This document shows positions 1 through 10,164 of a stretch of DNA of 54,022 bases, one piece after another (position 1 is the first letter of the stretch; each line of letters starts with the position of its first letter). Origin of the DNA: Spirogloea muscicola. Taxonomy: Eukaryota > Streptophyta > Zygnematophyceae > Spirogloeales > Spirogloeaceae. The notes beneath the pieces are model-generated. The model made no database searches. It saw only the letters and a list, made by a program, of their open reading frames with translations, and had not been told where the DNA came from. The translations under genes and the position numbers were made by a program. The DNA is taken from NCBI GenBank assembly GCA_009602725.1, contig WELB01000163.1, positions 99,657-153,678 of the forward strand. Direction: 5' to 3'.

Positions 1-128
1 CCGCCCCGGCGCCCGCCGCCCCGGCGCCCGCCTCTTCCCCGCCCGCGCCGCCCGCCGCAATGCCGTGAATCCGCGCGGCGCGATCGGCCCGGAGCAGGCG
101 CGCCTCGGCAAGCCACGGCGCTTGCGAC

Positions 129-184
129 ATGAAGCCCGATCACGCGCACGCTGATCTGGCGGCCGCGCTCGTGGCGGCCATGGG

Positions 185-233
<49 letters not shown>

Positions 234-304
234 CAGCGGCTCGGCGGGGCCAGCCCCTCGCCCATGGCCTGGCTGCCGCCGCCGCCGCTGCCATTGCTGC
301 TGCT

Positions 305-340
<36 letters not shown>

Positions 341-3101
341 GCAGCCGCAGCCGCAGCCGCAGCCGCAGCCGCAGCTGCAGCCGCAGCAGCAGGTGCCGCG
401 CCCGGCATTGAGTGCTGCGGCCCTCGCGCGGCTGTCCGCCGGCCTCCCTGCGCACTTCCTGCAGTACCTCCAGCCGCAGCAGCAGCAGCAGCCGCAGCAC
501 CTCGGCGGAGCGCCCATGGAGGGCGTGTGCAAGCCCGGCCCCGCTGCGTCGGCGGCGATGCTCCCCGCGCTCGTCCACCCCCGCGGCCAGCCGGCCCAGA
601 CCATGGCTGCCTCCTCCACCTCGCGCAACGGAGGGTCGGCGCCGCCGCTGTCGCCGCAGCTCAACCTGTCGCTCTCGCGTACCACCTCCGGCTCCGGCCT
701 GGGGCCCATCGGAGGGCGGCCTCCGACGGCTCCACCGGTGGAGCCGCATCAGCAGCAGCAGCAGGCGACGGGGCTGAGCGCGACGGACCTCATCACACAG
801 CTCGTGGCGGAGGAGGTGCGGACGCAGCTCGTCAAGACGGGCCTGCTGGACGGCTCGATGGCGGGGTCCCTCGGCAGCCTCAACCCCCGCAATGTGGGCG
901 AGCTCGTCCGCCAGATCCTGGGCCGCCAGCACGCGGACGTTGCTGCCAACGCCGCCGACATGGCTGCTTGCGCGGGCTCGTGGCCAGCCCCAGGCGGCGG
1001 AGCCGCTGAACCAGGACCAGGCTCTCAGTCGACGCTGCAACGCTCCCTGTCGGCGAGCGCGCTGGGAGGAGGGAGCCCATATGGACAAGCACAGCAGCAT
1101 TGCCAGGCTCACGTGCCGGGAGCGGCAGGCAGGCCAGACCCGGTGCATCATGGGGCCGGGTTGCGGGGCTCACAGGCTGCCATGAGCCAGCCCACACACC
1201 CTGGCTGGGAGGACGGCTGCGGTGGAGGGCAGAGGCTCGGACCGTCGCCCCAACCCAAACTCCAGACGCTGCCAACAGACGCCGCCCAGAGCTCCGGCTG
1301 CGCGAGCTCCGCCATGAGCTCAGCACAGGGCGGGAGCTCGGGTGTCACCATGCCATCAGGGCAGCTGACCTGCGCTGCCGACACTAGCAGAAGCAGTGAG
1401 GATGCGTGCGCATCAGGATATGAGATGGCAGTGCCCACGGCCTCGCTGCTGGACGACTTCGACCTGGAGGCCAGTGCAGCTGCCCAGGCTGCGGTCGGCT
1501 CTGAAGGGGGGGGTGGTAGCAGCAGTGTGCCGCCGCTTCCGGGAGCCACCAAGAGCTCGGGCCTCAACGATGACTTTTTCGCCGAGCTCATGGAGACATT
1601 CCCAAGGGGGCAAGTCCAGCACGGCGCTGGCGTTGCACTTGAGGATCCTCTTGCCAAATGGTCCAATTTACTGGACGATGATCTGGTGCAAGCAGCCGGC
1701 AACAAATGTTCTCCCATGCAAGACGACATGGCCGCTGATGTTGTGGAACTCAGTGATCAGGAGGATGGCGACCCTGGGCGGCAGGCAGCCTGGAGACAGT
1801 ACAAGGCCTCTGCTGGCAGCAAACGGATGTCTGCAGAGCTGGTAGGCTGCCCTCTTCCGCGCCTCTGCCTCCGCCTCTTCCTTAGCATGCAGCTCGTCTG
1901 GTCGTGGCCAGCATGGCCGGCTGTCGCCCTGGTAATGATTGCAAGATAGAAGCACTGATGTCGCAACTCCTGATGGGCAATTCCTAATGGTCCATTTCTG
2001 CAGGAGGATCTCATCCAGGAGCTTTCGGGCAGCGGGCCGCAGCCACTCGCCACGCCTCCGCTGAAGCGGTCCAGCAGCGGCCCTGTGCTCACCAGCACAT
2101 TATACCACGGCGGAAGCAGGGGCAGCACCCCGCCACATGATGGGCGACTCTTACGCAGTGAGAGCGGGCTCTCAGAATCAGCCAGCCCGAGCCATAGGGG
2201 TCCTGGAGAGCGTAAGAAGGGTGTGACGGCTGCGCCTGACTACCAAAGCTCCCGGGCCAAGGTGAACCCTACCTTCATGTCATTGTCTGGGAAGCACTGC
2301 CCCAACATTTCTCAGATGATCAAGGACCTCATATGCCACCAGCATAGGACCCACAACTCATATGAGGTGCAACGCTTGCCTGCCTGCTTGTTCAGAAGAG
2401 GCGCGAGCGTATCAATGAGCGCCTGCGCAAGCTGCAGCAGCTCGTGCCAGAAGGTTCAAAGGTGAGTCAGCATCAGACACCACTTTGCAGCAGCTGTTCT
2501 GCGTGCAACTTTCTCATTTTTTACAAATAGTTCATGGCCTGAGTCCAAAGTAGGGGCATGACGGAAGAACCCCGCAAGAGGGCCTGATGTCCCCATTGCC
2601 TGATTGCAGATGGACACGCTGACAATGCTTGAGAAGGCCTTTGACTATGTCAAGTATCTCAAGCTTCTCATTGAGGTACACTGCCTTGCATTCTGTGCCA
2701 CTTTTATCTGCCTGCGGGATTGCAATTCTGAGGCAGTGGCAGCGACAGTGGCAGGGCTTCAGGCCAGATTAGGCAGAAATACCCATAGCCATCCCAAGAA
2801 GAAGTTGCTATGTTCGATTCAATGGAAGTATGAAATGCACTAACCCATCATAGGTACTTCACTGATGATAATGATCGATCACTTTGTCGCACAGGTACTC
2901 AGGACAGACATGTTGTGGAGCAAAGAGGGAGAGGACGACGGCTCATCCCAGTCTATGCTACAGGACCTTGTGGCTCGAAGAGACGGCAACCCAAAGGAGG
3001 CCGTGCAAGCTGAAGCAAGCTTGGCACAACTGCAGCAGCTGGCTGAAACATTCCGGATGCTGCCCCCAGTGCCATCTGTTCCAGCGTCGCAACAATCCTG
3101 A
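129..3101 (+). CDS. RSL/RHD6-like bHLH transcription factor with poly-Q N-terminus
   Basis: Five exons can be joined in frame: 129-1841, 2004-2261, 2396-2461, 2610-2675 and 2895-3101, all with GT-AG introns, giving 769 residues. The first 570 residues are low-complexity (two poly-Q tracts, QP repeats, S/G/P-rich stretches) with acidic D/E patches near the end of exon 1, as in activation domains. Exons 2-5 encode the bHLH: basic region and helix 1 SSRAKKRRERINERL, the loop LVPEGSK, helix 2 starting MDTLTMLEKAFDYVKYLKLL, then VLRTDMLW. This matches the land-plant RSL/RHD6 class (RRERISERL, LVPNGTK, VDLVTMLEKA, VLATDEFW). The protein should bind E-box DNA as a dimer in the nucleus (family knowledge). 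The ATG at 129 is the first in a long open frame; an upstream start outside the window is not excluded. The target genes are unknown. Confidence 0.85.
185..232 (+). repeat. (CAG)n microsatellite coding poly-Q
   Basis: About 15 CAG units in frame near the N-terminus of the bHLH protein, interrupted by one CAT (His). Likely length-polymorphic. Confidence 0.95.
303..390 (+). repeat. (CAG)n followed by (CCGCAG)n, coding Q and QP repeats
   Basis: A second pure CAG tract of about 11 units runs into a CCGCAG hexamer array, so the protein reads poly-Q and then alternating QP. Both tracts lie in exon 1 of the bHLH gene. Confidence 0.95.
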
Positions 3102-4328
3102 CCCAGCCGCCTTGTAAGCAGACATCTTCGCAGCCTCACCCATTCATGGGCCGCTACTAGAATGCAGGACCAGGATGACGGGCTTTTTCTCCATTGTACT
3201 GAAGACTCCTGGTGAGGTCCCCATGTTCAACAATCCGTCAGCCTGAGAGATTGCCTGGGCAACTGTTCCATACCATTCATCTATAAGCCCCAGGACAGCC
3301 CTTTTTGAGCAGAGAGCTGCTCAAGTCTGGGGCGACTGATTATACGTAGCGTCATTGCTTATAGAGGACAGGGCCATGAGGCCCTGATTCACCCGGCTGG
3401 CTTTAGCCGGAGTCGACTCAGAGAAAGCTTAGCACACAGGCTTGTGGCCACCAGACTAGGGCCCCTTTAGCTGCCTTGAAGGACAGCTGACAGTCCGTGT
3501 TTGGCAGAGCAAGCGTGGAGCAGCACGCGAAGCTGGGGGCTCAGCCATCCGCCTCGCCGTTCCTCCACGCGGTCTCTTTCGTTATCTACACTATGTTCCA
3601 GTAGGTCCCAAGGGCCATGGTGGTGCGCATCAGCCACCCTTACTCGATGTCAATGCGCCAATCCTGGAGCACACGTCTTTTCTCAAACATTAGGTACCCG
3701 AGTCGCCTGGCCATCGCCCGGACCATGCCCTAGGTCGTTCTTGCTGGCCGTGTATTTTGACGTTCATCACACCATGTGGGCTTAGACACTAAGCCACTAC
3801 TAGTCCACAGGGCCGGTTGAGGTAGACACTCTCATGTCCATGCGAGCCTTTGCTCTTCTTCGGGTGACTGACGGGCGGTGAAGCTGGCGACGGGCTGCGG
3901 CTACTCAGGCGGCGTCGCCGTGGGCGACACGGAGCCGGCGCGGGCAAAGCAGCGGGGAGGCCAACTGGGGCGGGCGGCGCTCCGACCGTGCGGGGAGCCG
4001 AGGCGAGGCGGCGGCAGAGGGGCGAGGGGACCGCCAGATGAAAGGCGAATGAGTGTTCCGATGACAATGAATTGGTTTCTTTCCTCTGTCCCCCGCTCGA
4101 GGTGCAGCCCGCGATCGGAGGCGGGATCTACGGCGGAGCGGGCGGCGGAGGCGGCGGCTGCACGGCGGCGTGCCGCCACGCGGCGGCGNCGCGCCAAGGC
4201 GCCGCCTTGGGCGCCCGCCGCGTGGCGCGACAAGGCGGGGGCGGCCGGGCGGGGAACGGCACCAAATGGGGCGGCGGTCCGTGGCGGCAAGCCAGACGGG
4301 CGGGCCGCTTTGGCGCCCGTTGGGGGGG
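3102..4328. other. No gene recognised; 3' flank of bHLH gene, then very GC-rich DNA
   Basis: 3102 to about 3880 has no coding signal I can support and probably includes the 3' UTR. From about 3880 the sequence becomes extremely GC-rich, with long open frames on both strands that are typical of composition rather than coding. A single N at 4189 may mark a contig join or an ambiguous base. Confidence 0.5.
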
Positions 4329-4457
4329 AGCGCCGCTTGACGACGGGAGCGGCCTAGTGGGCGGAGGCGGCGGGAAGGGGGAGATGGGAAACCGGCGGTC
4401 GGGAGGTAGCGCCGCTTGACGACGGGGGCGCGGCCTAGTGGGCGGAGGGCGGCGGGG
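4329..4457 (+). repeat. Tandem duplication, 79-base period
   Basis: A block of about 48 bases beginning AGCGCCGCTTGACGACGGG at 4329 is repeated at 4408 with few changes (gcggcctagtgggcggagg present in both). GC-rich and not obviously coding. Confidence 0.8.
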
Positions 4458-4559
4458 ACATGGCTCTCCGAGGTGCAAACGGGCGCGCCGCGCCCCCCCC
4501 GACTGCGCCGGCGCCGCGGGAGCCGGGGGCCTGGCTCACCCCACTCCCCCCGGCCCCTT

Positions 4560-5090
4560 CTGTGGCGCTCGGTGGCTCGAGCTGCACACCCAGCTCGCCC
4601 GCCACACCATCGCCCGTCGCTTCCTTGGGGAGCCGGTAGACTTTCCTGCGGCCGGGTCGCTGGCGCAAGTGTATCGAATGCGCCTGGCCGTCTCGCTGCA
4701 GAGGTCTACGGCCCGGGCGTTGCACCTTCGTGCCGGCAGAGCCCTCGCTGCTGCCTCTGGCTCTGGCCAGGGGACCCACTTCCACGAGCCTAGCATCTCC
4801 GACCTGCGGCTGCTTTGCAGAGGTTACTGAGTGATTCGTAGCTGCTTTGTTTCTCTGTGTGCTAGTTTTATCTTAGCGCTTCCCCTGGCCCCCTTCTCGT
4901 ACTCTGTTCATTCTTTTTTGGGCTGGCTTTTCCAGCCCCTATTCTCAATGGGCGAGCACTTTCTTCTGTGCCGTGGTAGTACCCGTCCCGGCCTGCTGGG
5001 CCGCTGCCAAGCCCGCCGTCCCCCTTCTTCCCGGGCTTATGTTGGCATGCATTGGCCTCCATTTCATTTCATGCGCCCCGCGCGCCTTCT
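4560..5090 (+). mobile_element. 5'-truncated non-LTR retrotransposon: C-terminal coding end plus 3' UTR
   Basis: Frame ending at the stop near 4830 encodes the family's C-terminal domain (AGSLAQVYRMRLAVSLQRS, LHLRAGRALAAASGSG, SISDLRLLCRGY). It is nearly identical to the copy at 52940-53205, so one or both inserted recently. A perfect stem-loop (GGGCTGGCTTTTCCAGCCC) lies at 4920-4938, and the copy ends at the GC-rich terminus ATGCGCCCCGCGCGCC (5071-5086). No reverse transcriptase part is present, as expected for a 5'-truncated insertion. Confidence 0.8.
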
Positions 5091-5094
5091 CTCT

Positions 5095-5394
5095 TCCTCC
5101 GAAGAAGTTCCTGAGCTCTTCTGGCTCCTACGGAATCCATTCACTTTCTTTCTGGGTTGGTCAATTACAGCCGTCGCCACCATCTGGAAGAGTCTCTCTC
5201 CTGGGCTGGCCTTCCACGGCCGTCGCCCGCCTTCTGGACAGCTTCGGTCGGGAAAACTCTCTGACCAGCGGGGAGGCACCGACTCTTGTGGCGTGGTCGG
5301 GGCGAGAAGGCGCGCGGTGCGCATGGATTGAGCGGGAGGCCAAAGCAAGCCCGTACACAGTGTCAACAGTAACAGTAAACAGTCCGAGATGGGG
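5095..5394. mobile_element. Composite retrotransposon 3'-end fragments
   Basis: Two degenerate copies of the family stem-loop (5154-5172 and 5203-5221, + orientation) are followed by a 3' terminus of the opposite orientation (ggcgcgcggtgcgcat, 5309-5324). No coding part is visible. Probably two overlapping insertions. Confidence 0.6.
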
Positions 5395-7340
5395 GGAAGG
5401 GGCGCGGGGCGCATGAAATGAAGTGGAATGGAGGCCAGTTCAAGCCGATACATTGTTCAGGCAGAGTCTAGGGCAACCTAAACAGGGCTGCATAATACGG
5501 AGACCTAAATTAAGGTGCCTAAGGTGACATCAGTACCCACGGGTGAGCACAAACAAATCCGACAAGCTCACTTGGGGAGCTGGAGCGCCGCCAAGAAAGC
5601 CGGAGGCCTGACTTAGAGCCGCCCTGCGCGTTGATAAAGAGCCAATGCTTGCGAGCGCTGCAAAATAAGTGATAGCCGCATTCTACAGTATGCAACTAAG
5701 GCCTGCGGAATGCTGGAGTGGCCCAAGCTGCCCCCCCGACTTCGACGACGCGCATCAACCAGCCGGGCCAGATGCTGGATCAGGGAGGACCATTTTACGC
5801 CGTAGCCTCCATATATATCCATGGCACACGGATAAAGATGGTCCCCTTGGCGATGGTCCTGGTAGTGCCGCTCCTTCCTGCGCTCCGCGCTGGACGACGT
5901 GGCCCAGCCAGACACGGTTGACGTGGGTGCGCCAGCCTTGTATGCGGCGGTCAGTACCACGTCCAGGAGCAGACGAGGCCCACCGGCCCGGGGGGTGGCA
6001 ACCACGTCCAGACGCCGCACGTATGGCTTGCCGCGCCTTGAGGAGATTGGCATGATGCCGGACACCTCCATTGCCGGATGATACCCCGCCTCTCGCACAA
6101 TTTCAAACATAGTGTCCCTGAGTAAGTCGTGGGAGGCAATGCGCTCACCCCCCTCAACACATCTCAGCATATGAACAGCTAGATCGAGCTTGTCATCGGC
6201 AATGTGGCCACAATCGCACTGGCGGATGCCAGACAAGTAAGGGGGAAGGGAGGCCGAGGTGGTGGTGGAGCGCTTTGCAAAACAGGTTGTCTGTGAGCCG
6301 AAGGGACTCGTATATTGGCAGAGTGTTTAGCCCCTCAGACGCGACCGGGGAGCTGATGGAAAGGAGCCGAGTGAGGCCACGTCCATCGTCTTTGAGCAGT
6401 CCCTTCAATTCAGAGGCGGCTTGCATGTCAGCAGCGTGAGTGTAGTGCGCCTGCGCTTTCCTGTCAGAACAGCGTGCCCATGCCGCAAAATCTACATGAC
6501 CCTCTGCAAGTGTTGGTAAAGAGCGCGAGAGGTCATGCAGTGCTGCGGTTAGGGAAAGCTGGAAGGGCAGGTTCCCTGTTGCAACACCCGCTATAGCGGG
6601 TGCTAAAATAGCCTGGCCTCTCAGGATGAAGCGACTGGAGATGGTGGAGGCCACTTGGGCCCAGCAACCCAGGTGAGCTGCTTGGGAAAGGCGAGCTAGT
6701 GGATGGCACCCAAGGCCGCCTTTGCTGGTAGGAAGGGTACACTGTAGGATGGCAGCTGGCGTGGCGGATAAATTGGGATGGTCCACCAGGCCGTGAAGAG
6801 CCTGTTGGAGTCTGGAGTCCACCGTAGAGTAGATGGCGCTTAGTGCAGAGATGGGGGGGACAGTCCGCAACAGGTAAGTGGGACGCTGGGCCACACAGCA
6901 GGTGAGGATGGCCACCGCAAGCTGCGCGTCCTGTGAGGAGGGGAGGGCCGGGAGGGTCTGGAGATGGTTCTCAAGGGTGGACTCTACAACTTGCTCCACA
7001 TGCGCAGCAACCCCCAACGGGACTCCAAGCACCACCATGCCTAGTGGTGGGGTCTGGCACCCAGCCGGCAGCTTGATGGAGGGAGGGATGCCGGCTGGAG
7101 ACCAGGCTGAACACTTCTCGGGCCGGATGTTGAGGCCGAGGCTGTGAAGCTCGCGCTCCAACGTGCTGTAAGCGCTGAGAGGCGGACACGGAACGGACGG
7201 CGGCGGCGCGACAGACATGCCCGCGGGAAGGCTGGGTTGGCGGTCGGGGTCGGGCTGGTCGGGTGGTGTCAAACCGTCTGATTCATTCGTCTCTCGCAAC
7301 TCGTGGAGAAGCTCGAGTCGCCCCGAAACCTGCTCACTAC
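5395..7340 (-). mobile_element. Non-LTR retrotransposon, longest copy (RT end + REL-type endonuclease + 3' UTR)
   Basis: Reading leftwards, the element holds the end of a reverse transcriptase, a zinc finger, a restriction-like endonuclease, the family C-terminal domain, and a 3' UTR ending at 5399-5414 with the gcgcggggcgcat terminus. The N-terminal RT half is missing. On the right it abuts the 3' end of another same-strand copy (7352-7366), so it either inserted there or was cut by that insertion. Confidence 0.85.
5613..7320 (-). pseudogene. Retrotransposon ORF2-like polyprotein, C-terminal part, frameshifted
   Basis: Two frames overlap near 6193-6236. The first (to 6193) contains the late RT region (LNIRPEKCSAW, MVVLGVPLGVAAHVEQ, AQRPTYLLRTVPP) and a linker. 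The second (6236 to 5613) contains a Cys-Cys-His-Cys finger (CDCGHI...HMLRC), then RRLDVV and LLLDVVLTAAYK, with 14 residues between the two Asp. That is the spacing of the (P)D-X12-14-D centre of restriction-like endonucleases in R2/CRE-type and Dualen-type LINEs; here Leu replaces Pro. It ends at RAGRL, earlier than sister copies (…LLTRGY), so it is inactive. The frameshift near 6225 may be decay or sequencing error. It would have nicked target DNA to prime reverse transcription. Confidence 0.8.
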
Positions 7341-7870
7341 CAAAAGTAGAAGGCGCGCGGTGCGCATCAAAGAGAGGCCAAATCAAGTCGCTTCATCGTT
7401 TTGGCAGAAGCCGATCCACGGTGTGCAAGTGGTCCAGGGCGGGACACGGTACCCCCAAAAGTACGACAGCCACCCACTCTCCAGTGTAAGTGGTCATGTG
7501 TCTGTCTTAGCCGCACTCATTACAATCACTTAGCCCCACTGCAGGCTGCCGAGTTTCAGGCCTTCTTGTTACATTTGCGTCTCAGAGTCCAATGTCGTCC
7601 CCATCCGGCCCCCTGGTGCTCCAGTAACATCTTCAGCGCTCCGGCTCTCCTTTGCACATACGATTGCCTAACCAGAATCGGCCTGGCCTCCCTTTCATAC
7701 CATGCACATGGCACGCCTCCCCTTCTGAACAGCTGACTCCAAATTCTAAGACGGGACAATGTCGTTGGTGCTGGTGCAATGTAGTCACACCCCCTGGCTT
7801 GACAATGGGCACAAGCATAAGTGCCCGTCGTGCACAGCCGCACCATGGTGGGCGAAGCCCCCAGATGTGG
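7341..7870 (-). mobile_element. Retrotransposon 3'-end remnant(s)
   Basis: The left edge carries the family 3' terminus in minus orientation (ggcgcgcggtgcgcat, 7352-7366) with an adjacent AGGCCAAATCAAG block. A degenerate + oriented terminus (GGCCTCCCTTTCATACCATGCACATGGCACGCC) lies near 7685-7720. The coding part is too decayed to recognise. Confidence 0.45.
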
Positions 7871-8529
7871 CGCTGGTGCGGCCCTGCTGCTCAGAAGCTC
7901 GCTGTATTGGCCATCTTGCTAACAGGTGGCTGTCCGTGTTGACACTGTCACTCAGAGGCAGGATGGGTGGTGATTGCTCTGAGTATATGTCGAGCGAGAC
8001 TGTCCACATCCGTATCCATCCCTATCCGTTCATCTCGGGCTGGCGCCCATCACACCGCCTCCTTCTGCAATAGCCATCTATCTTCTTTGAGAGGAACTGA
8101 GCTAGCAAACAGGCAAAGAGGCAATCAGGCAAAGCGGTTGCTGCCGCTTACGTGCGTCCGGTGGCCTCTAGTCTGGTGCTGCATCAGGCCTTCGCCTTTC
8201 CTGGCTGGCTCAAGGTCATGCTCAACTTGAGATCATATGCTATGCGGCCGGCTCCTCACAAGCACTGCCACTCATGAGCCCAGTTTCTCATTCCAGCTGC
8301 TGTCAAACAGGGGCTATGGAGCTGCTCCGAAGAACTGTCTTGGCGAAATCCGTCCTCCATACTATGATGGCCACCTTTGCAGCTCACCATATCTTTGGCT
8401 GGTCGCAAAGATCGTCTCCAACTTCGCACAGAGCCTCTCAACACTGATATTCTTTGCCTCCACAAAGAGCCTCTCCACCACTAACACCCTATGGCTGTCT
8501 TGGAAGAAGCCTTGTTGTGATCTGCTCCT
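7871..8529. other. No gene recognised between retrotransposon fragments
   Basis: Open frames here are short and carry no family signature. This may be decayed retrotransposon or old flanking DNA. Confidence 0.4.
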
Positions 8530-8840
8530 TCCATACCACTGCAGCGCTCTTGAACTTTGGCTAATCATCACCGTGCTAGGCGCGCTTCAAGCCAGACCAC
8601 TGGCTTCCCTGGTGGTGCTCCGGCTCCCCAAGAGCCTGTCGGTTTGTATATGCGCACTCGTGCGTTCTGAAGTCTCGCTTCAGCCGGCTTTTGCACCGTT
8701 ATCTTCGCCCCCATAGCATAGGGCTTCCCTTTGGGTGACCCAATTCTCTGAACAAACTTTTGCCTGAACAAGCTTTTGCTTGAACAATGTATCGCTTGAT
8801 CTGGCCTCCGTCTCGGTTCAGGTACACAGCACAATTCTTA
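8530..8840 (+). mobile_element. Decayed retrotransposon 3' end
   Basis: Aligns by eye with the 3' end at 42245-42520: gcgctcttgaactttggct, gtggtgctccggctcccca, then …TTGAACAATGTATCGCTTGATCTGGCCTCC near 8783-8812. Stops break the reading frame. Confidence 0.65.
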
Positions 8841-8949
8841 TTCAGCCTGTGTCCGGCTCGTCTCTATCCGCGGCGGAAGTAGGTGATCGTCTGCCATGTC
8901 AACGTCATGAGCCTCGTCCTTATGCGCCGCGTTTCCGGCCTCCGTCGCG

Positions 8950-9420
8950 GTGTCCAAAGAAGGCGCGTGATGCGCGTAGTGTGCATTGAGGCCAAGGGCA
9001 GCCAGTACACTATTCAGGCACAGGTTATCGCGAAGAATGGGGGCTACACAAACTGAAGCCTTAGGCTAACAGGGGAACAAAGCCAAAACACAGCTCAAAG
9101 GGGACTTCAGTACCTATGAGTGAGTACCAGCAATTCCGACATGCTGACTTGAGGAGCCGAAATAACCGCCATGGAAGCTAGTGGCCTGGCGCAGTCTGCG
9201 TCCAGTACACCATTTCATAGCCAAAGCTTGGGAGCGCTGCCAGATGAGCAAGGGCCGCGTTTTGCGACATGCAACCAACCTGTGGCATAGTAATATATCC
9301 CAACCTGCCCTCCGACTATGACGGCATGCACCATCCAGCTCTTGAGGGGCCTCCGCAGGCTCCAAGGGGGAGTGACAAGCGTAGAAACTTGTACGTCTTC
9401 TGAAGAAGGCGATGAGAGAA
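8950..9420 (-). mobile_element. Decayed retrotransposon 3' end
   Basis: On the minus strand it shows the same order of blocks as the other copies: a Ser-rich coding end (…SSQHVGIAGTHS), a 3' UTR containing TGTAGCCCCCATTCTTCGCG, TGCCTGAATAGTGTACTGG, and a worn GC terminus near 8960-8975. The coding region is broken by stops and frameshifts. Confidence 0.65.
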
Positions 9421-10164
9421 CAAGCGCCTTGCAAGTGGGGCGATGGCAAAGAAGAATTAAGCCCAAGACGGTGTGGTAAGGTCCGAGGGGTCAAGAGGGG
9501 CGAGGACATGGGCATTGCGCTTGCCTATTCCAGGCACAAGTTATTCTCACAACCTATATCAGAGCCTCCTGCCGTTCGTTCTTTTTGGGACTGGCCATTC
9601 ACGTGCACTGCCCCCTTGAGGAAGAGCTTCCTCTCTCCCGCAGGAGCAACTTGTCGGCCTCTCTCTGCTGTGAACTTCCCACATCAGGGTCTGGAGCCCC
9701 TCAGGGCTAGCAGCAACCAAGCCCCAACACGCCCCCGGGGTAATCCTGACTTGCACGGGTCGAGAACATTAACCACAACCTCCAATATTTTGAACAGTGT
9801 GACATGCAAGAGGTCTAAGGCTGGACAGGGTTACCCACAACAGCCGCTTGGTCCCCAATATCTGTGTACCAAATCTGTAAACGATCGGCTGATCAATCTC
9901 TCCTGAAATCGTATAGCCAACCCACCTCATTGCGCAACAACAATTGCTCACTGAGACACCCTCCTGGCATTTACGTCAGCACTCCTGACCACGGCCGTAC
10001 ATATTCAAGCAATGATACCCAAGGCCCAAGAGCAGACTAACACCACGTACTCGACACCAGGAGATTGAAAAATTACAGGTGGCACCTGTGGACCCCCTGC
10101 CCAAGTTCCAAATGCATCCCGTCACAGCCAAGCACTGGATGGCTTGACACCAGATTGCAGCACC
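9421..10164. other. No gene recognised; 3' flank of receptor A
   Basis: Nothing here resembles coding or element sequence that I recognise. It lies downstream of the stop of receptor A, which is read leftwards, and may contain its 3' UTR. Confidence 0.5.

Noticed and set aside
2367-2395. Apparent 29-base GT-AG intron in the bHLH gene
   Set aside because: The donor at 2262 (GCCAAG|GTGAAC) gives an intron of 134 bases, keeps phase and yields SSRAKKRRERI, which matches the RSL family better than the HNSYE alternative.
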